From positions 1-20,000 of the IMG/VR virus record IMGVR_UViG_3300022200_002506: a stretch of 20,000 bases of DNA. One strand, written 5' to 3'. Of this stretch, positions 1 to 7,974 are shown piece by piece. The notes under the pieces were generated by a model, which saw only the letters and a list, made by a program, of their open reading frames with translations, searched no databases and was not told where the DNA came from. Positions within the stretch are counted from its first letter, which is position 1. Every line of letters starts with the position of its first letter. The position numbers were made by a program, and so were the translations under genes. The DNA comes from a virus.

Positions 1-958
1 CTGTCATCTTCAGCGATAATCGCGGAAAGTTAAGCGGGAGGATGCCTATATCACCGCTGCCAGGCGAAACAGTAAGCACATCGTATGCGTATGTATAGAT
101 CGTGTCCGCTTGCCGCTTGTAATCCGTGGCCTTGTGCGCGTCTGTGAAATTGTTTGTCTCGCTTCCCTCGTACTGCTCCGCCTTAAATTTCCACGCGTGG
201 CGGAACAGGGTTGAGGCTGGCATCGCATATCCGCCGCGATAGCTTGCGCTTGCGTCAGTCGTAGCATCGCTCGAGTCCGTCACAGGCACGAGGCTGTCAG
301 TCGATTCCTCATAAAAGTGCAGTTCGCCGCCAGAGGCTATACTCTGGTGGACAAGCCCGAAGGCCTCGCCGCCAGTCCGCGTGTCAACCTCAACAGGCCA
401 TAAGGCAAGCGAAGCGCACAGCGCCTCCGAGCCTGGTGTGCTTGCGTTGGCCGTGTAGTCGCCGTACACAACCGGAAAGTATCGCCCGCTGTCAGCCTGC
501 GTGTTCGGGATGCTCAGGAAATCCCACGGCTGATTCGGCTCGATGTCAAGCTGTACCTCGGCGGCAGTCCAGCTGATCCCGCGCAAGCGGCCTGTGTAGA
601 TCTGCGTGGATTGCGTAAAGTTGCCGTTCAGGCTGCTGTAAATTCGCACCTCGTGATTCACGAAAACGCCCGCTGCCGTGTCGCGCTCAGACAGCATATC
701 GGACACCAGCTCGCCGTCGATCTTCACATTGGCAAGCGTGACCGATACATTGCTCGTCTTGCTTGTGCATTTCGCCAAGTCGATACTCTCGCGAATCGAG
801 CTGATGCTCGTAACGATCGGAAAGGCGATCGTCCCGCCGGTGGTATGGATTGATGTGTCCGCAAATTCGATATAGTCGCTGCCCGTCCCGTAGTACAGGC
901 GCACCCTCCAGTTGTCCTGAATGTTGCCCATGCGCTGGGCATCGCGGATCGTTCTCAC
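1..958 (-). CDS. distal tail / baseplate-like protein (partial, C-terminus beyond left edge)
   Basis: The frame stays open from a GTG start at 958 to the window edge, at least 319 codons. The GTG overlaps the TGA of the tape measure gene (GTGA), and GGAGG lies 8 bases upstream, which decides the start; an ATG ten codons in is the alternative. The N-terminus reads VRTIRDAQRMGN, followed by a beta-rich region with motifs such as WRVRLYYGTG, CTSKTSNVSVTLANVK, RIYSSLNGNF and IYTGRLRGISW, then FPVVYGDYTA near residue 170. The position directly after the tape measure gene is where siphophages encode the distal tail protein or baseplate hub, so I infer a tail-tip structural component. I do not recognise the exact family. 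The missing C-terminus could carry hub or receptor-binding domains. Confidence 0.75.
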   Translation of the reverse strand, partial: MRTIRDAQRMGNIQDNWRVRLYYGTGSDYIEFADTSIHTTGGTIAFPIVTSISSIRESIDLAKCTSKTSNVSVTLANVKIDGELVSDMLSERDTAAGVFVNHEVRIYSSLNGNFTQSTQIYTGRLRGISWTAAEVQLDIEPNQPWDFLSIPNTQADSGRYFPVVYGDYTANASTPGSEALCASLALWPVEVDTRTGGEAFGLVHQSIASGGELHFYEESTDSLVPVTDSSDATTDASASYRGGYAMPASTLFRHAWKFKAEQYEGSETNNFTDAHKATDYKRQADTIYTYAYDVLTVSPGSGDIGILPLNFPRLSLKMT

Positions 959-2682
959 GCCAGATTCCTCCGCAGCCTGTGCGCCAGCCTGTCAGCCAGT
1001 TCGGCAACCGTGCCCTGCTCGACAATGCCAGCCTGCAGGTTGATCGTCACGCCACCGCCGCGCGGGCCTTCCAGATTCGGTGAACTGGTCGGCGTGATCT
1101 GCACCCTTTCGCGCCCGCCGGGATTGTCACCGACCATAATCATCTGAGGCCCGCTCGTCACGAAGTCGCCACCGCGGGCAAACTTCTGCGCCTCGATCTG
1201 TGCGACATTTGCGAGGCCCATCGTGACCGTCGCAAGCATTGCCGGGATCGTCCACGGCGGGCCGGGCGGGTTGTTCAGTGCCTTGTTTGCGGCGCTGTAT
1301 GTGTTGATGATCGCCTCACCTTGTGCCAGCCGCTTCGTGAGTGCCGCGTTCCCGCCTGCAACTTTGTTTAGCTGGGCGAAGCTCCCGAGCAGGGCTCCCG
1401 TACCGCTCACGATCGCATCTCGCTTTTTCGCCAGCAGTGCAGTCGCCTCAGCTTGTTTTTTCGTCTCGTCCGTGACCAGCCCTAAAGCCTCAGCCGCTTC
1501 TGGGTACAGTCGGATAAACTCGGCGATATGCTCTTGTTCTTGCTCCATTTGGCCAAGGCGCAAGAATGTCGCCATTTCATACTCTTCCCATGCCGAGAGC
1601 AGCTCGTCTGGCGGAAGTGGTATTTCCGAAAGCGGGCCGGGCTTTACCTTGTTCGTCTCTTCATTCATTGACGCGATCAGGGCCGTGAGAGAAGCGACGC
1701 GATCTTCGGCCATCTGAAATGCAATATCGTCCCGCAGTGACTCGCGGAACTCTTCAAAGGTCAGCCGGGCGACATGGAACGCAAGTAGGTCTTCTTGCGA
1801 CGGCGCAGGCGGCCCCACGAACGTATCAGCCGCAGCCCGCATTTTTTTGATCTCGTTCGCGGTGTCGATCGCCTGCTGGTCAAGCTCTTTCATCGAGGTT
1901 GTGACTCCGGCGAGCCTTGCGATCAAGTGATCACCTGCCGCGTCCGCGATTACCATCGCGTCACCGAGGATATTGATCGGATTGTCAGCCCATCTGCCAA
2001 GAACAGACGGCACCTCGGCAAGATTCACAAGCAGATCGGTCAACCCCGCACCGATCGGCTCCAGCATATCACCCCACGCGTTACTGATCTGCTCGAGTTT
2101 ACCGGCCTGCGTTTGCGCCACCGCCTCAGCTGCGCCACCAGCCTTCTTGATGAGCGCCTCGAGAACGGATGTGAACCGCTCCATTGATCCAGCTGCGCCC
2201 GTGACCTCAATACCGTATCGGCTCAGCGCATTAGTGGAGCTGCCAAATGATTTGCCGACAAGCTCAGCCGCGTTCACCAAGTCCATCTCTTGAAGCGTCG
2301 CGAAGTCTTGCGTCACCTTGATGAGCTTCTTGATCTGCTCTTCATCCCGCGTGTAGGCCGCGAGCCGCGCCATTGCGCTGATAGTGACCTCGTCGCCGAA
2401 GGTGGTAACTTTTTGAAGTTCGCTCGCATAATTCCGCAGCGCCTTTGTGCTGCCCCGGAAAGCAGCCGAGAGCCTGGCCTCTGCCTGCTCTTGAACCTTT
2501 GCAAGCTCAATGGATTTTTTCATCCCGGCTAAGATCGCGTTCGCGCCAAAGTACGCCGCGCCAGCTGCCGCCGCCTGCTTGGCAAGCGAGCCGAGTCCGC
2601 GTGACACACCACCCAGCTTTTGCGCTGCCTGATCCGCGCCAGTGACGCCGACCTGAATCTGGTATTTACTTGTTGTGGCCAT
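955..2682 (-). CDS. tail tape measure protein
   Basis: A 575-aa protein starting MATTSKYQIQVGV. It has the alpha-helical, Ala/Gln/Glu-rich composition of tape measure proteins, an N-terminal segment like other tape measures (GADQAAQKLGGVSRGLGSL), a hydrophobic Ala/Gly stretch around residues 37-54, and a C-terminal region with GGDFVTSGPQMIMVGDNPGG, a motif common at the end of such proteins. Tape measure proteins fill the tail lumen, set tail length and are ejected at infection. The gene overlaps the frameshifted chaperone reading frame upstream by 17 bases and the next tail gene by GTGA. At 575 residues it is short for the family and implies a short flexible tail. No lysozyme or peptidase domain is visible. 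Confidence 0.9.
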   Translation of the reverse strand: MATTSKYQIQVGVTGADQAAQKLGGVSRGLGSLAKQAAAAGAAYFGANAILAGMKKSIELAKVQEQAEARLSAAFRGSTKALRNYASELQKVTTFGDEVTISAMARLAAYTRDEEQIKKLIKVTQDFATLQEMDLVNAAELVGKSFGSSTNALSRYGIEVTGAAGSMERFTSVLEALIKKAGGAAEAVAQTQAGKLEQISNAWGDMLEPIGAGLTDLLVNLAEVPSVLGRWADNPINILGDAMVIADAAGDHLIARLAGVTTSMKELDQQAIDTANEIKKMRAAADTFVGPPAPSQEDLLAFHVARLTFEEFRESLRDDIAFQMAEDRVASLTALIASMNEETNKVKPGPLSEIPLPPDELLSAWEEYEMATFLRLGQMEQEQEHIAEFIRLYPEAAEALGLVTDETKKQAEATALLAKKRDAIVSGTGALLGSFAQLNKVAGGNAALTKRLAQGEAIINTYSAANKALNNPPGPPWTIPAMLATVTMGLANVAQIEAQKFARGGDFVTSGPQMIMVGDNPGGRERVQITPTSSPNLEGPRGGGVTINLQAGIVEQGTVAELADRLAHRLRRNLA

Positions 2683-3085
2683 TTCGACCTCTCATGTGAT
2701 TCATCGCTGCGGCCTCTTCGTTTTCGATCACGATCACAGCCTCGGCGAATGCGTTCGACATCTCATCCAGCGTGTGCGCTGCTGGCGTGTGCGTTGCCCG
2801 GATCAGCCTAAAATCTTTCATCCATCGCAGCGGGTCAGGATGGAGGAACCAGTGAGCAGACGCGAAAAAAGGAAGCTGCGTGAACAGCGCGTGCCCAAGC
2901 GGCCAGCCATTCGACGCAGCTTCCGATTCAATCCGCTCAACCTCTGCCCACACTTCGCGTTCATCGTATTCGATCACCTTTCCAAGTGTCGGGCTTTGCG
3001 CGTGCCATCTGCCTGCCGCTGGCCATTCGGTATCGGGCACCCCGCACACGCCACACCATACCGACAGCAGCAGGCAGATTCTCAG
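2666..3085 (-). CDS. tail assembly chaperone, frameshift extension (gpGT-like T part)
   Basis: This frame has no convincing start of its own. It lies -1 relative to the 90-aa gene upstream and is open across that gene's stop codon. A ribosome slipping at GGGAAAC (3085-3091) would continue through LRICLLLSVWCG into VPDTEWPAAGRWHAQ and on to GRNGHNK, giving a fusion of about 229 aa (90 plus 139). A GTG at 3049 is the first possible independent start but has no clear ribosome-binding site. In lambda and many siphophages the G and GT chaperones bind the tape measure protein and recruit tail tube subunits; gene order here (tube, chaperone pair, tape measure) is the same. The slip is inferred from sequence and position, not measured. 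Confidence 0.8.
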   Translation of the reverse strand: MRICLLLSVWCGVCGVPDTEWPAAGRWHAQSPTLGKVIEYDEREVWAEVERIESEAASNGWPLGHALFTQLPFFASAHWFLHPDPLRWMKDFRLIRATHTPAAHTLDEMSNAFAEAVIVIENEEAAAMNHMRGRNGHNK

Positions 3086-3354
3086 TTTCCCGGAATCCCT
3101 CCGATGTACACATGCGCCAGGTGCTCAAGCAGGAACGACTGCTGGAAGATAGGCAAGGCTGTAAAGGTCGCGTCATCGCCCAGCCCGCTAATCTGCTCGA
3201 CGAACTCCTGCACCTTCACGAGCACCTCGTCGTCATACTCGCCGCCACGATACAGGCACCGGACGAGAGCGGCCAGCTTCATCACCTCTTTCCGAGTAGC
3301 TTCCCGCACATCAAAGGAACCGTCAAAGTTCTCAAGCTTCGGAGTAAACTCCAT
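3082..3354 (-). CDS. tail assembly chaperone (gpG-like)
   Basis: A 90-aa protein beginning MEFTPKLENFDGSFDVREAT and ending HVYIGGIPGN. The ATG at 3354 is preceded by AAGAGGTG at good spacing. It follows the tail tube gene by 10 bases and precedes the tape measure gene, the fixed place of the G/GT chaperone pair in long-tailed phages. The last three codons, CCG GGA AAC, carry the slippery heptamer GGGAAAC and are followed at once by TGA, so a minority of ribosomes should continue in the -1 frame. Function is assigned from synteny, size and the slip site; the sequence itself is too divergent for me to name a family. Confidence 0.85.
   Translation of the reverse strand: MEFTPKLENFDGSFDVREATRKEVMKLAALVRCLYRGGEYDDEVLVKVQEFVEQISGLGDDATFTALPIFQQSFLLEHLAHVYIGGIPGN
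3085..3091 (-). promoter_or_regulatory. -1 programmed frameshift slippery site GGGAAAC
   Basis: On the minus strand the gpG-like gene ends ...CCG GGA AAC TGA. The heptamer G GGA AAC fits X XXY YYZ in the zero frame. After a -1 slip the next codons are CTG AGA ATC, entering the frame that stays open to 2666. Lambda G/GT uses the closely related GGGAAAG. The stop codon directly next to the slip site may help pausing. I see no obvious strong downstream hairpin or pseudoknot. Confidence 0.85.
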
Positions 3355-3364
3355 CTGTCACCTC

Positions 3365-4390
3365 TTATGCGTTCGAGCCGACAACAACCGTGATTGCGTC
3401 AGCCGAGCCATCAAAAGCACACCGGAAGGGCAGGTCACGGAACACGCCAGCATCCTGCCCAAAGTTGTAGTTGGCCGAATCAAACACGCAATTTGCCGTG
3501 ATCGATAACTCGTTCGTGGCATCTCCGCCGTTGAATGTCAGGTCGAGCCGTTTGTCAGCCGAGCCTGCTGTCGGGTTCGCGAGCGCATAGTCAATCAGGT
3601 TTGCCGTGTTAGCATCGTACTTCACGCTGATCGAACCTGTGGCAACATATCCCTTGCCGCCAGCTGCGCCGACCGTGCAGCCCTCAGCGTGCCCGGTCAC
3701 GTTCGCTCCCCAGAATGTCGCGCCGTTGTCGAGCGAAAGGCTGAAATTATTGGTCACAATATCACTCAAGGCGATCTGCTTGGTCGTAAACCAGTTCGTC
3801 GAAAAGTACGCCGTCCCTGCTGAAGTCCAGTCACCCGGCGTGAAGGTCGAGGTCGTGCCGAGCACCCGCCCGCTAATGAAGGTAGCGCTGAAGCTGGCGC
3901 GGCCACCGTTCGAGCCTGCGTCCCATGTGATCTCAAGGGTCTTCAGGAACGCGCTGGTCAGCTGCTTTCCTTCGCCGCTGATCGGGTCGTGCAGGGCCAG
4001 TGTGAAAAAGGTCTGATTGGCAGGGTCGCCGATTACGCTGGTGGACGAATCCCAAGCGTAGGTGTCCTCGCTCGAGTCTGTGCTCTTGTTCTGGAAGACG
4101 CCCTCAAGCAGCAGCTCAAGCACGGGTGTCGTTAGGATGCCTGACACGGTCACGGTCGTGATCGCGCCAGCTGTGGTCTTGTAGATGTCGCCTACGCTCA
4201 TGACTGCGCTTCCGTCGATGCGCGGAGTCTCGTCCGTCACGACGGCTGTGGCTGTGTCCAGCGTGGGCGGCTCGGTGATGTGCAGCTCCTGAAAGCTCGA
4301 CTGTGTTGTGATCGCCGTGCCGAATGTAGTCTCTTGGGCAATCGCGCACCTGAATTGGGTCTTGCTGTAGACAGCTGTTGAAATTGCCAT
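3365..4390 (-). CDS. major tail (tube) protein
   Basis: A 341-aa beta-rich, Thr/Ser/Gly-rich protein starting MAISTAVYSKTQFRCAIAQE; the segment AIAQETTFGTAITT is typical of tail tube subunits, which often begin with an 'E..FGT' motif. The ATG has AGGAGG five bases upstream. Position between the tail terminator candidate and the chaperone pair supports the assignment. Tube proteins polymerise as stacked rings around the tape measure protein. At 341 residues it is longer than the roughly 150-250 aa of many siphophage tubes, so it may carry an extra surface domain; the central part rich in S, T and N (about residues 140-250) could be that. No sheath gene precedes it, which argues against a contractile tail. 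Confidence 0.8.
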   Translation of the reverse strand: MAISTAVYSKTQFRCAIAQETTFGTAITTQSSFQELHITEPPTLDTATAVVTDETPRIDGSAVMSVGDIYKTTAGAITTVTVSGILTTPVLELLLEGVFQNKSTDSSEDTYAWDSSTSVIGDPANQTFFTLALHDPISGEGKQLTSAFLKTLEITWDAGSNGGRASFSATFISGRVLGTTSTFTPGDWTSAGTAYFSTNWFTTKQIALSDIVTNNFSLSLDNGATFWGANVTGHAEGCTVGAAGGKGYVATGSISVKYDANTANLIDYALANPTAGSADKRLDLTFNGGDATNELSITANCVFDSANYNFGQDAGVFRDLPFRCAFDGSADAITVVVGSNA

Positions 4391-4399
4391 TGCGGCCTC

Positions 4400-4855
4400 C
4401 TACTCGATGATGTGTGTCACGGCGCAGCTCCACTCGAAGGCCACTCGCGCCAGCCCGTTCTCGTTATCTTCATCGGTCTCAGCGCTGTAATCGGTCGCGC
4501 CAATCTGTCCATCGTGCCAGCGGTATCCCTTAGCTGGCGTGTAGTCTTTGTTTTGCCGGAGCAGCTCAAACAGCCGCTCCATGAAGTTCGCCCGCTCGGT
4601 CAGGGCTTTCTTTCCGCTGGCTGCGCCGACCTTCACGATATAGGCAAAGTCGATCGTGTATCTGCGCGTTGTCGCGCCAGCGGCCTCTTCAACCAGCTCC
4701 TCACGGAAGTGTGACAGCTCAAGCCAGCTTGCGCCCTTCGGCGGGTCCGCGTCAAAGAGCCTTAGGGTTGTGTGACCGCGAAACTCAGACGACAGAATAT
4801 CTGTCAGCGGGTCGATCACATGAGTGCTTGCGATATTCGAGAATGTGATCGCCAT
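4400..4855 (-). CDS. tail terminator / tail completion protein (inferred)
   Basis: A 151-aa protein, MAITFSNIASTHVIDPLTDI..., ending AFEWSCAVTHIIE. The ATG overlaps the stop of the connector gene (TGATG). Its length, mixed alpha/beta pattern, the RRYTIDFAYIVKV segment and its position between the connector and the tail tube match tail terminator (gpU-like) proteins, which cap the tail tube and join it to the head. No diagnostic motif is visible, so the role rests mainly on synteny. A head-closure or minor tail protein is the alternative. Confidence 0.6.
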   Translation of the reverse strand: MAITFSNIASTHVIDPLTDILSSEFRGHTTLRLFDADPPKGASWLELSHFREELVEEAAGATTRRYTIDFAYIVKVGAASGKKALTERANFMERLFELLRQNKDYTPAKGYRWHDGQIGATDYSAETDEDNENGLARVAFEWSCAVTHIIE

Positions 4856-5844
4856 CAGATGCGCCTCAAGCTAATCGTGCGCCGGCCGGTTCCGGCTTCC
4901 GGCTTCCCGCCCCTGACCTCTACTTCCCACTCATCAGCGGCAACATACACGCCCGCCGTGAATCGTGCGTACATCCCCTGCCCGATGTTCTGATATTGGC
5001 AGTTGATCACTTCAGAATCAACTACCTGCGTAGTTTTCAGACCATCAGACCCAGCCACATAAGCCGAGTACGTAACGGTCGAAGTGCTGCCCTTCGTAAT
5101 CGTGCCGCCTGTCTCGATCACCACCTTAATCGCGTCGAAGGACACGGTCGGCATCCCCTCTACATCCGCAATCGTGCCGGTCGTGGTAGCGTCCATGCTG
5201 ACAGCGTTCACGATGCCCTTGCCTGCTGCCGTGCTGGTCTCGTTCCAAAGCGGAATCCGCCCATCACGCACCATGTCAAGCAGGCCAGGCTCGTTCGGAT
5301 TGCCGGGGTTGTAGACCATGCCGCGAAGCTGGGCACCGCGCTCCATGTCGTGCGGCTGGATCAGGTACGAACAGGCGAGCGTGGCTGTGGCGCGAATGAT
5401 ACTATCATCGTACTCTCGCAGGCTCTCGGACTGTGCGCCTGTGCCTGTGCGCTTGATGATCGGCTTTGAGACATACGATCTCACGAAGTCGCTTGCGTGT
5501 GCCACAGCCTCGGTCTTGACATCGCTCCACTTGCGCCCAGCCTCAAGCCTGTGCGTGGTCGCCGGGTCGTTCGTTGAGTACAGGTACACGACGTCCGCGT
5601 CTGAGTCGTAGTACCAGTCACCGTCGACGCGCACATCCGGCTGACTTGCCTCAGCATCGCCCAAGTCTTCACCGTCCCGGTACAGCTTCGTGACGTGCCC
5701 GCAGTCGTAGCACGCATAGACCTTCGCCACGCTTGTGACCGCCCAGCCGCCCAGCTCGCGCTTCACATCATAGGAGTCGATCACAGGCTCGACGGCCTGC
5801 AAGTCGGTCGTGATGTTGCAGTAGCTCTCAAAATATGAACTCAT
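4855..5844 (-). CDS. head-tail connector / adaptor protein, gp36-like (inferred)
   Basis: A 329-aa protein beginning MSSYFESYCNITTDLQAVEP. The start codon overlaps the previous stop (ATGA) and has GGAG six bases upstream. The N-terminal YCNITTDLQAVEP and the helical part around residues 110-190 (SDFVRSYVSKPI, ATATLACSYLIQ) resemble Mu gp36-like/DUF1320 adaptor proteins, which dock under the portal. Between them lies an insertion of about 70 residues with CYDCGH and DVVYLYSTND. The C-terminal 130 residues are beta-rich (GGTITKGSTSTVTYSAYVAG) and may form an extra surface domain. The protein is about twice the usual length of this adaptor class. The role is inferred from position after the capsid and before the tail genes. 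Confidence 0.55.
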   Translation of the reverse strand: MSSYFESYCNITTDLQAVEPVIDSYDVKRELGGWAVTSVAKVYACYDCGHVTKLYRDGEDLGDAEASQPDVRVDGDWYYDSDADVVYLYSTNDPATTHRLEAGRKWSDVKTEAVAHASDFVRSYVSKPIIKRTGTGAQSESLREYDDSIIRATATLACSYLIQPHDMERGAQLRGMVYNPGNPNEPGLLDMVRDGRIPLWNETSTAAGKGIVNAVSMDATTTGTIADVEGMPTVSFDAIKVVIETGGTITKGSTSTVTYSAYVAGSDGLKTTQVVDSEVINCQYQNIGQGMYARFTAGVYVAADEWEVEVRGGKPEAGTGRRTISLRRI

Positions 5845-6038
5845 CGGAGACTCCAGAAAATGAAGTTGCCAGCGAAGGCGCCGACCACGCCAGCAGCCAG
5901 CCCGGCGAAAAGGTACACGATCACACCCACCGACCAGTCGCCCGTCAGAATCTGGCGCAGGCTCTTGACCTCGTCATTCAAGGCGGCCAGCTCACGCCTA
6001 AGCCGCCGGTTCTGCTCGTGTAAGTGCTCGAGTGTCAT
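5841..6038 (-). CDS. small coiled-coil plus single membrane segment protein
   Basis: A 65-aa protein. Residues 1-32 (EHLHEQNRRLRRELAALNDE) are charged and heptad-like, suggesting a short coiled coil. Residues about 36-62 (GVIVYLFAGLAAGVVGAFAG) form one clear hydrophobic membrane segment, with LR at the end. GAGG lies five bases before the ATG. It follows the beta-helix gene and overlaps the connector gene by ATGA. I do not recognise a family. Possible roles are a holin-like membrane protein, a phage-encoded membrane anchor, or a partner of the two exported proteins encoded just upstream; the sequence does not decide between these. Confidence 0.7.
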   Translation of the reverse strand: MTLEHLHEQNRRLRRELAALNDEVKSLRQILTGDWSVGVIVYLFAGLAAGVVGAFAGNFIFWSLR

Positions 6039-6045
6039 GCTGGCC

Positions 6046-7965
6046 TCACCTGACTCTCACCACTTTTAGCGTGTCCTGCGCCTGCGCTTCCCATGTCCCG
6101 CTGCCGTTCGGGTGCGTTCCATTCAGCCAGATGTCAATGTTCATCGCGTCTGCCGCTCCGTCGCGGGTCAGCAGGTAGTCAAGCTCGACGCCCGTAATCC
6201 CGAGCGCTCGGCAAGTCGTCAGCGCGTCCATAGGACTCTCGAATCCTGGGTTGTTGGAAGCGATCACAGGATCAGTCGAAGTCGGCGAGTAGCCAATTCC
6301 AATGAAGCCTTCAGGCGTTGCGGCGGAATAAGTCAGGCCACCAGTGCCACCGAACTTGTACTCGTATGTATCAGTCGTCGTGAAATTGGTGGCCTTGAAC
6401 CAGTTCGTCGAGTCGGCAGCATCAACCACGTCTATATCAGTGTATCCGCTCGAACTGATTAGCCTGTAAACAGTCCCGCCGCCCCAATAGTTGCTTTGGA
6501 TCGTGGCCGAGTCATAGACCTGATTGTCGTCCCATGAATTCCAATCAGTGGTACTCACCGCACTGCCATAAGTGCCAAGAATCAGGTTGTCCTGGAATGT
6601 GATACCATCGCACGGCGTGTCATCTACTTGGCTGCTCATGTCGAGAACGCCCCACGAGGCGTCATCAAAGATAAACGTATTCTGGTAGATCGCTCCGTCA
6701 TTTGCGGAGCGCAAGCTGAAAACCATCGTCCTATTGGCTGTCGAAGGCAAGTCGATGGCAGTCAAGTCATACAGGTTGTCATAAATATGAAAGGTTCCGG
6801 TCTTTACGACAGTCAGCATGATTGTTGTGACGCCCTCAGCTATCTTAGTCGTTGGCCGGAAAATGTTGTCATAAACACGAATGTTCTCTGCTGCGGTCGC
6901 GTCTGAAATATCAGCACTTCCATCAAGGCCAAGCACGAGCATATGCGGGCTACAGCACATCTCGCCCCAGCTCGCGCCACCAGCACCGAGGAACGTGTTC
7001 CCTGTGACGTGTGCATAGTTCGTCCTGACCTGGCACTGCGTGGTGATATTCTCACCCTGGAATGTGTTGCCGGAAATGACCGCACTCGCGCCTTCAGCTC
7101 CACCATGTGCGACGTCATCTCCATTCATGCCGACATAGAGCTTCACATCGGTGAACGTGCAACCAGAAACCGTGATGTCTTGCGCAATACCGGATGGTGT
7201 CTCGATCTGAAGCCCTGCGTATAACATCACGGAGTCGGTCTGGAATGTGCAGTTAGTGACCGTGATGTTGCCGCCATATTCGATCTGCACCGAGTGGTAA
7301 TAACCATTCTCGAATGTGCAGCCGTCAATCTCAACCTCGCCGCTTTGTGCGCCGGTGGACTTGCTATAGTACAGCCACGCCGTGCCACCACGGAAGGTTG
7401 AGTTAATCAGACGGACTGGAATGTCATGCGCGATCTGGAGGCCATAGTTAGTGTGACCCGGGTAGTTTACTTGATTTCCATCAAGGTCTTCATATTGGAA
7501 GGTTGACTCCTCGATGCGGATCGAATCCGTGTCCGACCTGGTGGCACTGAGCGAAGGGTTGCCACTTGTCACGCCGCGCAGCTTTTGCGTGATCCCTGAA
7601 ACAAGCATATAGCCAGACCCGCGCAGCTCCACGCCTGCACAGTTGTTCATAATCATCGTGCCGTTTCGCAGCACGAAGTCATTCACGTAGTCTGCGTCGA
7701 TCACATGGTCGCTTGGGCCTGTCAAGTTGTATGTGCCGGTGTAGCCTCCGAAGTCGATCGTCAGGTTTGCCAGTGAGCCGGGAGTCGCTCCAACCGTCAT
7801 TGAGTCGGTGTAGCTTGCGATACACAGCAGTGTATCTCCTGTCGAGGCTGCGGAAATAGCGCCCTTGAGGCTCAAATGATCAGCCCCAGCATGGCCGAAG
7901 GTCAGGACTGTTGCCTGCGCCGTGCCGAAGGCCAGCAAGCAATAGATCAGAATGGTTCTCAACAT
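6046..7965 (-). CDS. exported parallel beta-helix (pectate-lyase-like) protein
   Basis: A 639-aa protein. Residues 1-18 (MLRTILIYCLLAFGTAQA) form a Sec signal peptide with a signal peptidase I site after AQA. Next comes a pectate-lyase-superfamily opening (KGAISAASTGDTLLCIASYT) and many PbH1-like rungs: EIDGCTFENG, ITVTNCTFQTD, DITVSGCTFTD, AVISGNTFQGE, AHVTGNTFLGA. Residues about 572-639 form a C-terminal module (LNGTHPNGSGTWEAQAQDTL) shared with the 101-aa gene upstream. TAGGAGT five bases before the ATG overlaps the upstream stop. Beta-helix proteins bind or cut polysaccharides, so an exported depolymerase, adhesin or virion surface protein is possible. No catalytic residues can be assigned by eye. 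A signal peptide is unusual for a virion structural protein. Confidence 0.85.
   Translation of the reverse strand: MLRTILIYCLLAFGTAQATVLTFGHAGADHLSLKGAISAASTGDTLLCIASYTDSMTVGATPGSLANLTIDFGGYTGTYNLTGPSDHVIDADYVNDFVLRNGTMIMNNCAGVELRGSGYMLVSGITQKLRGVTSGNPSLSATRSDTDSIRIEESTFQYEDLDGNQVNYPGHTNYGLQIAHDIPVRLINSTFRGGTAWLYYSKSTGAQSGEVEIDGCTFENGYYHSVQIEYGGNITVTNCTFQTDSVMLYAGLQIETPSGIAQDITVSGCTFTDVKLYVGMNGDDVAHGGAEGASAVISGNTFQGENITTQCQVRTNYAHVTGNTFLGAGGASWGEMCCSPHMLVLGLDGSADISDATAAENIRVYDNIFRPTTKIAEGVTTIMLTVVKTGTFHIYDNLYDLTAIDLPSTANRTMVFSLRSANDGAIYQNTFIFDDASWGVLDMSSQVDDTPCDGITFQDNLILGTYGSAVSTTDWNSWDDNQVYDSATIQSNYWGGGTVYRLISSSGYTDIDVVDAADSTNWFKATNFTTTDTYEYKFGGTGGLTYSAATPEGFIGIGYSPTSTDPVIASNNPGFESPMDALTTCRALGITGVELDYLLTRDGAADAMNIDIWLNGTHPNGSGTWEAQAQDTLKVVRVR
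6069..6130 (-). repeat. duplicated C-terminal module, copy B (beta-helix gene)
   Basis: The 62 bases here align without gaps to 7998-8059 with 51 matches by hand count. They encode the shared LNGTHPNGSGTWEAQAQDTL end of the beta-helix protein. The nucleotide-level similarity shows a true gene-segment duplication rather than convergence of protein sequence. Confidence 0.85.
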
Positions 7966-7974
7966 GGTGGACTC

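Noticed and set aside
2675-3508. Long plus-strand open frame (277 aa)
   Set aside because: It lies opposite the chaperone pair and tail tube end, has a Cys/Arg/Ser-rich composition typical of antisense frames, and no ribosome-binding site.
4116-4433. Minus-strand frame of 105 aa rich in His/Arg/Asp
   Set aside because: An out-of-frame reading of the tail tube gene; composition is implausible and no start signal is seen.
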